NCBI RefSeq assembly: GCF_036884655.1
Contig: NC_088340.1
Coordinates: 11,162,001 to 11,226,000 of the forward strand
Source: Musa acuminata AAA Group
Lineage: Eukaryota; Streptophyta; Magnoliopsida; Zingiberales; Musaceae
Direction of reading: 5' to 3'
Length of the DNA: 64,000 nt
The notes under the pieces are model-generated. The model was not told where the DNA came from and did no database searches. It saw nothing but the letters and a program-made list of their open reading frames with translations. This document shows positions 12,383 through 22,425 of this stretch, piece after piece (position 1 is the first letter of the stretch; each line of letters starts with the position of its first letter). A program made the translations under genes and the position numbers.

Positions 12383-12448
12383 TCTCCCCCTAACAACCAG
12401 ACCCTTAGCCTGATTCTCTCTACTTTCCCCAGTGATATTCCTGTCTAT

Positions 12449-13009
12449 CTACTCCTTAGATTTCAGTGCAGATTTAATTTCTTGATACAAAACTGTTTCT
12501 TTTCCATAAATCAAAGTATCACGGAAATGCTTAAAAGATTGGGGAAAAGAACACAAGAGTAACAAAGCCTTATCCTCATCATCAATTTTTGCATCTATAT
12601 TCTCCAAATCCATAACCAAAGAATCAAACTTATCAAGATGCGAGAGTATAGATGTACCTTCAATCATCCGAAGCATATATAGACTCTGCTTCAAGTAGAG
12701 ACGATTCTCCACTATCCTCTTCATGTACAAGGCTTTAAGCTTGTCCCACATGCTCTTAGCCGTAGTCTCCGTAACTACCTCCCGTAAAACCTCGTCAAAG
12801 AGATTTAGAATGATGCTTGATCGGGCCTTCTTATCCATACCCGCAAGCTCTTCTTTTGACATATCATCTAGAATGCTCTCGGCTCCCTGTAGTACCAAAT
12901 CAACTCCGTCTTGAACTAGAATAGCCTCCATCTTGAGTTGCCACAAGCCGAAGTTGATATTTTTGTCGAATTTCTCGATAATAATCTTTGTTATTGTCAT
13001 CATTGTCAA
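12449..13009 (-). pseudogene. Element 1 gag region
   Basis: An open stretch of 186 residues starts MTMMTITKIIIEKFDKNINF and shows the copia gag (UBN2/retrotran_gag) pattern: NFGLWQLKMEAIL, AKSMWDKLKALY and LLLCSFPQSF. It begins a short distance after the primer-binding site, as expected for the first product of the element. A stop at its end cuts it off from the nucleocapsid zinc knuckle. Confidence 0.88.
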
Positions 13010-13040
13010 AAGATCCTAGAACCAGGCTCTGATACCAGTT

Positions 13041-13462
13041 TGTTAGAGCTAGCCCTAGGAAATTTACCACAAGGTAATTTTGGCAACCCAACAAGACAAT
13101 AAAACGGAAAGAATAAAAGCGAGACGAGAACACCAAAACACCAGATATACGTGGTTCGGTCAATTGACTTTGACCTACATCCACGGACGAAAGAGGAGCA
13201 AATTACTACTGCAAAAGAGGGATAATTATAAATGCCTTAGGAAGATGTTCCTAGGCCATAAAACACCCGAAAATACTAAACAAGAAAAACCAAACTATAA
13301 GTCCAAACTATTTAACTGAGTATGGACTTAAACCAAAGCAAACACTTAAGTTTTTCTTATGGTGCATCTAACTTCAAAGCCCAGACCCTTATTTATAGTT
13401 CCAAAACGAGACAACAAGTCTGATTTTCCCGATGTGGGACTATGGGACTTGCCAAACTAACA
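13041..13462 (-). repeat. Copia element 1, 5' LTR (right copy)
   Basis: 422 bp beginning TGTTAGAGCTAGCCC and ending CTAACA. It is preceded on the plus strand by GAACCAGGCTCTGATACCAGTT, which on the minus strand reads as a tRNA-Met type primer-binding site. It is similar to the left LTR, with a small indel near 13209 (CTGCAAAAGAGGG versus CGATGGA). The modest divergence suggests a fairly recent insertion; I did not compute it. Confidence 0.92.
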
Positions 13463-13637
13463 GAGGCATAAACTAAGTCAAACTGATGAAATGGAAAAGA
13501 AGATTTCAGAGCTTGAAAACAATTTAAAGTTGGCATATACGATAAGTGGAGAAGAGGCAAGTTTAATGAAAATCAATGATTGGATCTCAAGGCGAATATT
13601 TCTATTGATTGTTGGCAATTCTGATTCTTTTCTTCAG

Positions 13638-13800
13638 GCTACGGATGAAGTCATAGAATCTGAAACAAAGGATGAAATGGGGGTGAAATCAAGGGATTCT
13701 GAACTGGACACCTCAACCTTGTCAAGGAGAAAGAACACGAAAAGGAGACACTTCTTGCATCAAGCTCCAGGAACAGCTTCACTGACTCAAACGTCACACG
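13638..13800 (+). CDS. Possible further exon of the coiled-coil gene
   Basis: After an 81-bp putative intron (13557-13637, GCAAGT to TCTTCAG) an open stretch starts ATDEVIESETKDEMG and continues to a basic segment (SRRKNTKRR). It stays open up to 13800, where copia element 2 begins. The charge pattern resembles the C-terminal region of plant coiled-coil proteins, but I recognise no family. The far end of the gene is lost or displaced by element 2. Confidence is limited because another frame (VKEKEHEKETLLASSSRNS) also looks protein-like near the end, which could indicate a small frameshift. Confidence 0.4.
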
Positions 13801-14406
13801 TGATGGGGATATAAACAGGAATAACCTTTGTATAGGAACAAATACTAGAAGACCAAAAATACGCAGCGGAATAAAATGGAAACATAATCAAACAGAACAC
13901 CAAGATATACGTGGAAAACCCCTTCTATGTGAAGGGTAAAAACCACGGGGCAAACTAGAGATAATCCACTATGAGAATAATGAATGTACAAATCTCAATC
14001 TCTTGCCCAAAACCCTAGCAACAACCACAAGAGAATAACTGGGCTACAAGGATCACGCCATTGCCCACAATATCTAAAATCTCCCCAAGTAATCACAGCA
14101 AGAGTCTACTATAGATTTGATCTAACCTGAGATGAGAACACTGCTAGATGATTGTGAACAGTCTCTCTGTATTGTCCTTGTCTTCTTCCCTTTCTTTTTC
14201 TTCCTTTTCTGCCTTGTTCTCCTTCTTCTCTTTGGAATCTCGTCGCTCCAAAGATCTGCCTCGTTGCTGCCTTTTTATAGCTTTAATCTGCCTCTAAAAC
14301 GCAGCCACCACACCCCCCTAATCTTAATTAGGGTTAGGTTAAGAGGGAGTGTGGGCTGTGGGCTGATAAAGCCCACATGGGCTGAATATGGGCCATCAGC
14401 CCAACA
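13801..14406 (-). repeat. Copia element 2, 3' LTR (left copy)
   Basis: 606 bp starting TGATGGGGATATAAACAGG and ending ATCAGCCCAACA. It is followed by ACCTCCCCCTTCAGCCC, which on the minus strand is a purine tract (GGGCTGAAGGGGGAGGT) immediately before the LTR. It matches 18201 to about 18797. The start is fixed by alignment of the two copies, the TG/CA ends and the purine tract. Confidence 0.9.
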
Positions 14407-14448
14407 ACCTCCCCCTTCAGCCCATAAGGGAGGCTGTCCTATGACTCC

Positions 14449-15615
14449 TCAATGTGAAGCCATACCGACCAACTGTCGGCATATCTCCTGTCTTTCTTTT
14501 GGTAAGGTCTTCATCAACATGTCTGCTCCGTTGTCATCTGTATGAATTTTCTGAAGTTGCAACTGCTTCTCTTCAAATACATTTCGAATCCAGTGATATC
14601 TGACATCTATATGCTTTGACTTGGAATGAAACATTGGGTTCTTACACAAATGGATGGTACTCTGGCTGTCACAATGCACCACATAATTTTTCTGTTTCAG
14701 CCCCAATTCTTGTAAGAATTCTTTCATCCATAACATTTCTTTGCATACCTCTGTAGCAACAATATATTCTGCTTCTGTGGTGGAGAGAGCAATACACCTT
14801 TGTAACCTGGATTGCCATGACACAGCTCCCCCTGCAAAAGTAAGTACATAACCTGAAGTAGACTTCCTCGTATCTATATCTCTTGCCATATCTGCATCTG
14901 TGTAACCTATTAACACAGGTGGTCCACCTCCAAAGCTTAAACAAACCTTAGAGCTCCCTTTGAGATATCTAAAAATCCACTTCACTGCTGCCCAGTGCTC
15001 TTTGCCTGGATTTGCAAGAAATCTGCTAGTAACACCCACTGCATATGCGATGTCCGGCCTCGTACATACCATTGCATACATTAAACTTCCAACTGCTGAA
15101 GCATAAGGAACCTTTTGCATTTTCTCCTTCTCCTCATCACTTGACGGACTCTGTTCTGAGCACAACTTGAAGTGACCAAACCATTTGATGTACACACAAT
15201 GATCTGAAGCCGTTCTTTTGTATCCATTTTCTATCATAAATGAATCAAACTTTCTGTACCATTGTCTTGAAGCTTGCTTTAGCCCATACAAGCTCTTCTT
15301 CAACTTGCAGACAAAATTATCTTTACCTTTGACTTTGAAGCCTTCTGGTTGCTCCATATAAATTTCCTCCTCCAAATCACCATGAAGGAAAGTTGTCTTC
15401 ACATCTAACTGCTCAACCTCCAAGTCCTGGCTAGCAGCAATACCAAGAGCAACACGAATAGAAGACATTTTAACAACAAGAGAAAATATCTCTTCAAAGT
15501 CAATACCTTTTTTTTGACCAAAGCCTTTCACAACCAATCTAGCTTTGTACTTTGGTTGAGAACAATATTCTTGAGTCTTCAACCTAAAAACCCACTTGTT
15601 CTTCAAGGCCTTCAT
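14449..15615 (-). pseudogene. Element 2 RT-RNase H region with internal deletion
   Basis: 388 residues with the RT opening (LEVEQLDVKTTFLHGDLEEE), SLYGLKQASRQWYRKFDSF and the RNase H domain (IALSTTEAEYI, KSKHIDVRYHWIR). Between DHCVY and GHFKLCSEQ roughly 90 residues expected from element 1 and from copia proteins generally are missing in frame. That stretch includes the YVDDM catalytic segment. The junction is near 15175-15195. RT activity cannot be expected from this copy. Confidence 0.9.
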
Positions 15616-16746
15616 TCAATTTGGTAGCAGCACCAAATCATAAGTGTGGTTCTTCTGAAGAGCATCCATCTCTTCCTGCATAGCAACTAACCACTTCTCT
15701 TTCTGCTCACTCTCAACTGCTTCCTGATAACTCTCTGGTTCACCTGCATCAGTAAGCATTACATACTCATCTGTAGAGTATCTTCTGGAAGGTTGACGTT
15801 GTCTAGAAGATCTTCTCAACTGAGGTTCTGCGGGAACTTGCTCTCCTACTTCTTCTTGCTCAACATGTCCTGCAGGTAAATCAACATCAGGCTCTACACT
15901 ATTTTCCTGCACATCTCCCCCATCACCCTGATATACTGGAGGAATAACTGGGTCACAATCTGCTAATCCTTCTACAGAAGTCTTGGCTGGTGCCTTCTTC
16001 TTCAAATCCTCAAAGGTTTGATCCTCAAAGAAGACCACATCTCTGCTCCTGAACACCTTCTGCTTTTCTGGATCCCAAAGCTTGTAACCAAAATGATCAT
16101 GTGAGTAACCAAGAAAAATACATTCTTTAGACTTACCATCCAGCTTGGACCTCTCATTGTCTGGAATATGTGCAAATGCGCGACAACCAAACACTCTCAA
16201 ATGCTTGTAGGAAACATCTTTCCCTGACCATACATGCTCTACAACATCACCATCTAGGGCTGTACATGGTGATAAGTTGATCACATCAACTGCAGTCCTC
16301 AAAGCCTCATCCCAAAACCCTTTGGGTAGCTTGGCCTGTGAAAGCATACATCTGATCTTTTCCATGATGGTGCGGTTCATCCTCTCTGCAATTGCATTAT
16401 GCTGAGGTGTACCAAGAATTGTCATCTCATGTTGGATCTCATGTGACCTGCAATAGTCATTAAACAATCCCGTATACTCACCACCATTATCTGATCTTAT
16501 GCATTTCAATTTCCTTTCTGTCTCCCTTTCAACCCTGGCATGAAACTCTTTGAAGACATTAATAACCTGATCTTTGGTCTTCAAAGCATAAGCCCAAACT
16601 TTCTTGGAAAAATCATCTATAAAAGTGACAAAATAAAGTGCACCACTTATACCAAGAACATCAACAGATCCACCAGGAGTTTTTGTCCTCAAAGGACCAC
16701 ATACATCTGTATAAACACGGTCTAAGGCATGCATTTTTCTAGACAA
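15616..16746 (-). pseudogene. Element 2 integrase region
   Basis: 376 residues beginning in the integrase core (VYTDVCGPLRTKT, YFVTFIDDFSKKVW) with CIRSDNGGEYTG and TPQHNAIAERMNRTIMEK. These carry the D,D35E residues expected of copia integrases. A C-terminal KECIFLGYSHDHFGYKLWD block follows. It ends one codon from the next RT frame. It is a segment of the polyprotein. Confidence 0.9.
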
Positions 16747-16773
16747 AGCAGCACTAGCAAATGAAACTCTATG

Positions 16774-17577
16774 TTATTTACCAGCCAAACAATCAATACA
16801 AGGGTTCAGATGTATACCTCTGAGATCTGGTAATACCTCTCTCTTGGAAAGAGCTTGCAGCCCCTTCTCGCTCATGTGTCCCAATCGCCTATGCCACAAC
16901 TCCATACTGAAGTCTTTCTCTGTAGCATTTAACTGCTCACCATAAGCTTTAGCCTGCAACTTGTACAAAGTATGATATTTCTTTCCACTAGCTATAACAA
17001 GAGAACTCTTACTGAGCTTCCATTGCCCTCTGTGAAATATGCTTTTATAGTCTTCATCATTTAGTCTTCCAATTGAAATTAAATTCAGCCTCAAGTCAAC
17101 CACATGCCTCACATCCTTAAGTACCAACTTGCAGCCAAGGTTGATCTTTAAATGGATATCACCCATGCCAATGATGTCTGCTGTGCCATAGTTGCCCATC
17201 TTGACAACACCAAAGTTTCCAGACCTGTATGTAGCAAAAAACTCTCTCCGTGGTGTAGCATGATAAGAAGCACCTGTGTCAATCACCCACTCAAGATTCT
17301 GACATACACAAGAAAAAATATCATCAAAAGGAGACAAAATCAAATAATCACCACCCTGCACTATAGCTGTAGTATTATCCTTTCTCTGTAGACTCCACTT
17401 CTTTTCCCTTTTTCTTGTTCTTTTTAGGTTGCTTACATTGGTTCTTGTAATGTCCTTTCTCATCACAGTTATAGCAAACAATATCTTTTCTTGATCTTGA
17501 CTTGCTCCTACCCATACGTGAACTGCTTCTAGACTTTGACCTTCCTCTATTCTCTGAGATAAGTGCCTGTGAATCAT
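16774..17577 (-). pseudogene. Element 2 protease and gag-pre-integrase region
   Basis: It contains the copia protease active site (WVIDTGASYHATP) followed by the gag-pre-integrase zinc region (MELWHRRLGHMSEKGLQ, CIDCLAGK). The usual H-H-C-C residues are visible. The N-terminal overlap with the neighbouring frame at 17375-17686 reflects a frameshift between zinc knuckle and protease. Confidence 0.88.
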
Positions 17578-18165
17578 TCTGAGATGTTGCTGAACTCTTT
17601 CTTCTCAACTCCTCATTCAACAAACTGCTTGTTACTTGACTCATAGTGACAATACCATCTGGTGCAGAATTACTAAGGGAAACCACCAGTGTCTCTCAAC
17701 TTTCTGGTAATGAACTGAGAAGTAACAATGCCTGCAACTCATTATCAAGAGACATTTTCATAGAGGATAACTGGTTAGTAATACTCTGCATTTCATTCAA
17801 ATGCTCAGCAATAGAAGCACCCTCTCTATATTTTAGGTTCACAAGTTTTCTGATCAAAAAAGCTTTGTTGCCAGCTGTTTTTCTTTCATAGAGACTTTCC
17901 AAAGAGAATATGCAGAAATTTCAGTAGAAACATGGTGAAATACACTATCATCAAGCCACTGTCTAATAAACCCAATTGTTTTTCGATCTAACCTTTTCCA
18001 CTCATCATCTGTCATAGTTGTAGGTTTTGCACTATCCCCTTGCAAAGGTCCATACAAATCTTTGCAATACAAGAGATCTTTCATTCTTGGTTTCCATATC
18101 ATCCAATTATTTCCATTCAAACTAATCATGCGAGAAATATTACTGGCCTCCATGTTCAAATACAA
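17375..18165 (-). pseudogene. Element 2 gag region, broken
   Basis: Three minus-strand frames cover gag. 17854-18165 has the gag start (LNGNNWMIWKPRMKDLL). 17696-17902 has LLLSSLPES, the common copia gag block. 17375-17686 has the CCHC zinc knuckle (CYNCDEKGHYKNQC) after an Arg/Ser-rich stretch. A stop or frameshift separates each from the next, so gag is not intact. Confidence 0.87.
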
Positions 18166-18200
18166 AAATTAAATCACCAAAACCCCGCTCTGATACTAGT

Positions 18201-18797
18201 TGATGGGGATATAAATAGGAATAACCTTTGTATATGAACAAATACTAGAAGACCAAAAATACTCAGCGGAATAAAATGGAAACACAATCAAACAGAACAC
18301 CAAGATATACGTGGAAAACCCCTTCTATGTGAAGGGTAAAAACCACGGGGCAAACTAGAGATAATCCACTATGAGAATAATGAATGTACAAATCTCAATC
18401 TCTTGCCCAAAACCCTAGCAACAACCACAAGAGAATAACTGGGATATAAGGATCACGCCACTGCCCACAATATCTAAAATCTCCCCAAGTAATCACAGCA
18501 AGAGTCTACTGTAGATTTGATCTAACCTGAGATGAGAACACTGCTAGATGATTGTGAATAGTCTCTCTGTGTTGTCCTTGTCTTCTTCCCTTTCTTTCTC
18601 ATTCTTTTCTGCCTTGTTCTCCTTCTTCTATTTGGAATCTTGTCGCTCCAAAAATCTGCCTCGTTGCTGCCTTTTTATAGCTTTAATCTGCCTTTAAAAT
18701 GCAGCCACCACACCCCTCTAATTTTAATTAGGGTTAGATTAAGAAGGGGTGTGAGCTTAGGGTTAGATTAAGAAGGGGTGTGAGCTATGGGCTGATG
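18201..18797 (-). repeat. Copia element 2, 5' LTR (right copy), truncated
   Basis: It starts TGATGGGGATATAAATAGG and matches the left LTR closely up to about 18720. From there GGGTTAGATTAAGAAGGGGTGTGAGCT is duplicated, and the LTR-specific sequence ends near GGGCTGATGCA at about 18797, lacking the CAGCCCAACA terminus. The outer boundary is therefore damaged. Confidence 0.85.
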
Positions 18798-18940
18798 CAA
18801 TCTATTAATTGAAGGGGGGGGGGGAAGGAACTGCTGGAGTTCTGATACCAAGTCGACTTATCAGATTAAGAAGGGGTGTGAGCTATTGGGGGGGGGGAAG
18901 GAACTGCTGGAGTTCTGATACCAAGTCGACTTATCAGACA
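18729..18940. repeat. Local direct repeats at the damaged LTR end
   Basis: Two unit types alternate. GATTAAGAAGGGGTGTGAGCT occurs three times (about 18737, 18765 and 18864). A G-rich block followed by AAGGAACTGCTGGAGTTCTG and ATACCAAGTCGACTTATCAG occurs twice (about 18815-18864 and 18888-18938). Read on the minus strand, the second unit contains TTGGTATCAGAACTCCAGC, which looks like a tRNA-Met type primer-binding site. The block may therefore be a rearranged fragment of a further LTR element. Confidence 0.75.
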
Positions 18941-20003
18941 TTCATGTCAGGTTAGTAACTTCTGTTTCTGGCCTCCTCTTATGTGCTTGTATCTCTATTT
19001 CTTTGTACTTATTTTTCTTTCTCAATCAGTATGGGTTAAATTATTTTGAGATAATGCCATAATTTTTATTTATTGTTTGTTTCAGAATTGTAATTCTTTT
19101 ATTATTCTAACAGTAATTTTTTAGGTTATGATCGAGTCAAGTCGACTTCACTTATCTTATGGGGACTTCAAACTCGGTTTGAGACTTAGCTCGAGTTTCA
19201 ATTATTATTAAAACTCGATTTATTATATTATTTTTTTTATAATATGGGGTTTGGTTTAGATTATTTAACCAAATGATTCAAAATTAAACACTTATATTCA
19301 TAAAAAGGGTTGAAATCAGAGTTAACCTACATGACTTTGGTTTGAACTATTATTTTCGCTTATGATGAGTTTAAGTCAAATGAGATTATAATACTAATTT
19401 GACCTAAAAGTAATCTGATCAAATTGTTGGCCAAATCCAGTATATATAGTTCAACTATTTGAATCCTTAACGAAGAGGATTATTTTCCTTTTTGTTTTTT
19501 CTTTCTCGTCTAATATGCTCTTGACGTGTATCGCGTATCACATCACTGTTAACACCATTCTCTTCTCTTAATTTTCCTAATCTTGGTTCCAAATTCATAT
19601 GCATGAAGTCATATAGGACGTTGCGATAACGAGGGAAGTTGTCACTACTAGTGCATGCTTGCACCATATATAACGCTTGCACCATAGTATTTGATGTTGG
19701 TCACTACATGCAACGTATTGCCCTGGTCATGTTTGAACGTGACAAAGAAGGCTTGCATTATAGTATCTGATGTTAGGTGAAGTCAGATTGAGATGATCCA
19801 CTGGTTTCCCACGTGTATGCATTTACTACGTATAAGAAACTGACGGTGAAGAATAAGCTTCTCTTAGATCTTTTCTCTCAACCGCGTCAATATCTCGTAA
19901 AAGGGGAAGTCTACAAACATTATTATAAGCAGAAGGCAACCTAACATGTCATACTTTTCAACTCTCTCACCGAATGATGAGGAATATGTCAATGCCTGCT
20001 TCT
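18941..20003. other. Intergenic region upstream of germin-like gene 1
   Basis: AT-rich sequence with no recognisable gene. Segments such as ACTCGGTTTGAGACTTAGCTCGAG and repeated GACTCAA/GAGTTTGAC words recur here and between the two germin-like genes. The last 150 bases (from about 19890) resemble the sequence in front of germin-like gene 2 and are probably its duplicated promoter. Confidence 0.5.
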
Positions 20004-20013
20004 CTATATATAC
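20004..20013 (+). promoter_or_regulatory. TATA box of germin-like gene 1
   Basis: CTATATATAC lies 68-77 bp upstream of the chosen ATG, with a pyrimidine-rich stretch between. The sequence has a counterpart in front of germin-like gene 2. Confidence 0.7.
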
Positions 20014-20080
20014 CCATCTCCTCCAAGCCATTGGTATCACGACACCAATTGCAGCTTCGTCCATCCTAAAGATTACACCG

Positions 20081-20822
20081 ATGGCAGCCAAAATGCTTCT
20101 CCTTGCGCTCCTTGCCATGGCTTCCTCTCTTGCAATGGCTTCTGATCCTAGTCCTCTTCAAGACTTCTGTGTCGCAGATAAGGACTCTAAAGGTATTCAT
20201 AGTGTCCAGATTAATCTCCTTCGGTGCGTTTGCTCTCCCGATGCATATTTACTGATCGAGTTTGCTTCCTCCTGTTGCAGTGCTGGTGAATGGGTTCGTC
20301 TGCAAGGACCCCAAGGTGGTGAAAGCCGAAGACTTCTTCTTCAGGGGACTCGACAAAGCTGGCGACACAGTAAACAAGGTCGGCTCCAATGTCACCGCCG
20401 TCAACGTGAACCAGCTCGTCGGACTCAACACCTTCGGCATCTCCATGGTTCGCATCGACTACGCACCCAGAGGCCTCAACGCTCCCCACACTCACCCTCG
20501 TGCCACCGAGATACTCACCGTCATAGAAGGACAGCTCTTGGTCGGCTTCGTCACATCCAACACCGACGACGGCAACCGTCTCTTCACCAAGATGCTGAAG
20601 AAGGGTGATGTGTTTGTGTTCCCTGAGGGACTCATCCACTTCCAGTTCAACCCTGGGCACACCAAAACTATCGCCATCGGTGCCCTCAGTAGCCAAAACC
20701 CCGGCACGATCACCATCGCCAACGCTGTGTTCGGGTCGAATCCGCCCATCTCCGACGATGTGCTGGCCAAGGCTTTCCAGGTGGACAAGAAGACCATCGA
20801 CTGGCTTCAGGCTAAGTTCTAG
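20081..20822 (+). CDS. Germin-like protein (cupin), gene 1
   Basis: Two exons: 20081-20192 and 20281-20822, with an 88-bp GT-AG intron. The product is 217 residues, the usual germin-like size. Residues 1 to about 20 form a signal peptide ([20 protein letters not shown]). The conserved N-terminal Cys pair is Cys30 and Cys45. Germin box 1 ([13 protein letters not shown]) supplies His107, His109 and Glu114, and box 2 ([16 protein letters not shown]) supplies His157, the metal ligands of the cupin barrel. An N-glycosylation site is at Asn74 (NVT). Family members are secreted, often hexameric apoplastic proteins with superoxide dismutase or oxalate oxidase activity; which applies here cannot be read from sequence. 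An in-frame upstream extension exists, but the TATA box lies inside it, so ATG 20081 is preferred. Gene 2, 2345 bp downstream, is a near-identical tandem copy. Confidence 0.96.
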
Positions 20823-20989
20823 ATGGACAACAACAACTGAAGAAACACCACCTCTGCAGCTTCTTCACATCCATGTTAACATTCCAATAAGCAAACACTT
20901 GGCGATCGATCGAAGTCAGGCGTTTGCATGTTATTACTGTTTGTTTTCTCTGTAGTGATCGAAATAATCCTCATGTTTCCCAACCCGAA

Positions 20990-20995
20990 ATAAAT
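20990..20995 (+). terminator. Probable polyadenylation signal of germin-like gene 1
   Basis: AATAAA lies 168 bp after the stop codon of germin-like gene 1. It is the canonical hexamer in a plausible position, but plant signals are loose, so support is moderate. Confidence 0.4.
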
Positions 20996-22358
20996 ATGAT
21001 GTTAAGAGTCAATTGAGAGGGAGATCACTGATGAGATCATTATTAATTGCGAAGCCACATTGCAGCAAATCTCTGGTTTGCATTATCGAACTTTTCTTTG
21101 CATTTGTTAGTGTTAAAAAATATTCATGTATGAGAAGAGATTGAAAATATGATAAAAAGAAAAACCATACATTTAGTAAAAATGAAAAGTGCCTGATGAC
21201 ATATATCGAGTTTGACTTATAATCTAAAAGTTTAAGTTTTATTAAATTGATATTTGACTCTATATATGTTAATTTTAACAAGTCTACTTCACACTCACCG
21301 TTTATCAAAGCCAATGTTTGAGTCAAGATAAGCTTTGGTAACCAAAGTTAAATTGTTGCTAATAGAGTTAGTCACAAAAATTGAGAGAATCGAATGATGA
21401 GTTTGACTCATAATCTAAGAATACACGCATACATATATATCCATTGATGAATTTTTAATGGTAAACATCTCACTTGGATCATACTAGTTTTGGTCAATTT
21501 TCTGCATGCAATCACCTACCATCATCGAAGCAAAAGAATCTTTTGATAACGATGACAATCTACAGATAGGCAACTAGCAGATCACAAAGAGTTCACTGCC
21601 ATCTCTTCCGGCAGGATGGGTGTTTGTCTCAAAAGAAGTGTATGACCTTTGATAGGAAGCATGCTTCAACCTACACAGAGCATCTTCACAAGGCAAAGAT
21701 GAAGAACAACAAATTATTGTAATTGAGCCTTTTTAAAATATTTACAAACTTTGTAAAATATTTCAAAAGAACAGCCAACTTTGTGAGTCTGATATCTACA
21801 AAGCCTAATAGAATCAAATCGTAAGAAGTCTAGCCACAAGTTAAGTTATTTTGGGTGTATACATTTTATTTTGATTTGATTAAAGTTATTCAAAATATAT
21901 TTAAACTTTATGGAATGTTGATATGGTGAGGTGAATATTGAAAAGATAGCAAGATGAAGTCGTATCTCCGCTGTGAACGCACACACATTGATTGTCCCGA
22001 TCATGTTTGGAGGTGACAGACAACGCCTTCCTTTGTAGTGCTTAATGTTAGATGAAGTCAAACTGAGGTCATTGGTTTACTAGCCCTTCCGCTGGATCCA
22101 TATGCTCCACTGGTTTCCATGACTTTGCTTGCCATTTGGTACCATCCTGTCGTCATCAAAACCCTGTCAATTGAATGGCATACAAGAAATCTTCGTTGAC
22201 CAAAACATTAAGCTCCTCTTTGTAGACTCTTTCTCTGCACAAGATAAGAAGCACGCACAGTCTATAGACATTATTATTATAAGCAAAAGCCATACTTTTC
22301 AGCTCTCTTACCAAATAATCAAGAATGTTTCAACCCTGCCTCTCTCCCCCCTCTCCCT
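20996..22358. other. Intergenic region between the germin-like genes
   Basis: AT-rich, no gene seen. Words such as GAGTTTGACTYATAATCTAA recur at about 21208 and 21402. The last roughly 200 bases, including ATTATTATAAGCAAAAGCCATACTTTTCAGCTCTC, parallel the sequence before gene 1, showing that the tandem duplication included the promoter. Confidence 0.55.
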
Positions 22359-22368
22359 CTATATATAT
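22359..22368 (+). promoter_or_regulatory. TATA box of germin-like gene 2
   Basis: TATATATATC-type sequence (CTCTATATATATCC context) lies about 60 bp upstream of the ATG, with the same CCATCTCC continuation as in gene 1. Confidence 0.7.
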
Positions 22369-22425
22369 CCATCTCCTTCGTGCATTTGTATCGCAACACC
22401 AATTGTAGCTTCATCCATCCTAAAG

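Larger units (their letters stand above)
8550..13462 (-). mobile_element. Ty1/copia LTR retrotransposon, element 1
   Basis: A near-complete 4.9-kb element lies on the minus strand with 414/422-bp LTRs, a primer-binding site next to the 5' LTR (TGGTATCAGAGCC on the minus strand, initiator tRNA-Met type) and a purine tract at the other end. Gag, zinc knuckle, protease, integrase, reverse transcriptase and RNase H occur in copia order. In-frame stops separate gag from the zinc-knuckle/protease part (12449-12451) and occur again around 11730 and 11615. A 17-bp tandem duplication at 10372-10405 shifts frame between the integrase and RT parts. The element is therefore probably inactive. The flanking bases (GATCT left, GAGGC right) are not a matching 5-bp duplication. 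Confidence 0.93.
8536..13556 (+). pseudogene. Coiled-coil exon split by copia element 1
   Basis: Bases 8536-8549 and 13463-13556 lie on either side of a complete copia element. Their lengths (14 and 94 bp) total 108 bp. The right part reads as coiled coil in the phase expected from the previous exon (HKLSQTDEMEKKISELENN). The right part ends at AG|GCAAGT, a classic GC-AG type donor. The reading is inference: it assumes the acceptor TTCAG at 8531-8535 and no target-site duplication. As the locus stands the exon is broken by about 4.9 kb of inserted DNA in the opposite orientation, so a normal product is unlikely. Confidence 0.45.
13801..18797 (-). mobile_element. Ty1/copia LTR retrotransposon, element 2
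   Basis: A second minus-strand copia element of about 5 kb belongs to a different lineage from element 1, having different LTRs and only family-level protein similarity. Gag, zinc knuckle, protease, integrase and RT-RNase H are in copia order. The gag region is split into short frames around 17690. The RT part lacks the stretch that carries the catalytic motif. The 5' LTR is incomplete at its outer end, near 18797, where a duplicated G-rich segment replaces it. The primer-binding site reads ACTAGTATCAGAGC on the minus strand, one change from the usual TGGTATCAGAGC. It is probably inactive. Confidence 0.9.

Noticed and set aside
18888..18956. C-terminal exon of the coiled-coil gene (frame NCWSSDTKSTYQTFMSG)
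   Set aside because: The same stretch occurs twice and its reverse complement contains a typical tRNA-Met primer-binding-site sequence, so retroelement origin is more likely.
19946..20080. Extended N-terminus for germin-like gene 1 from an upstream in-frame start
   Set aside because: The TATA box at 20004-20013 lies inside the extension, and the paralogue and family start at the signal peptide beginning MAAK.
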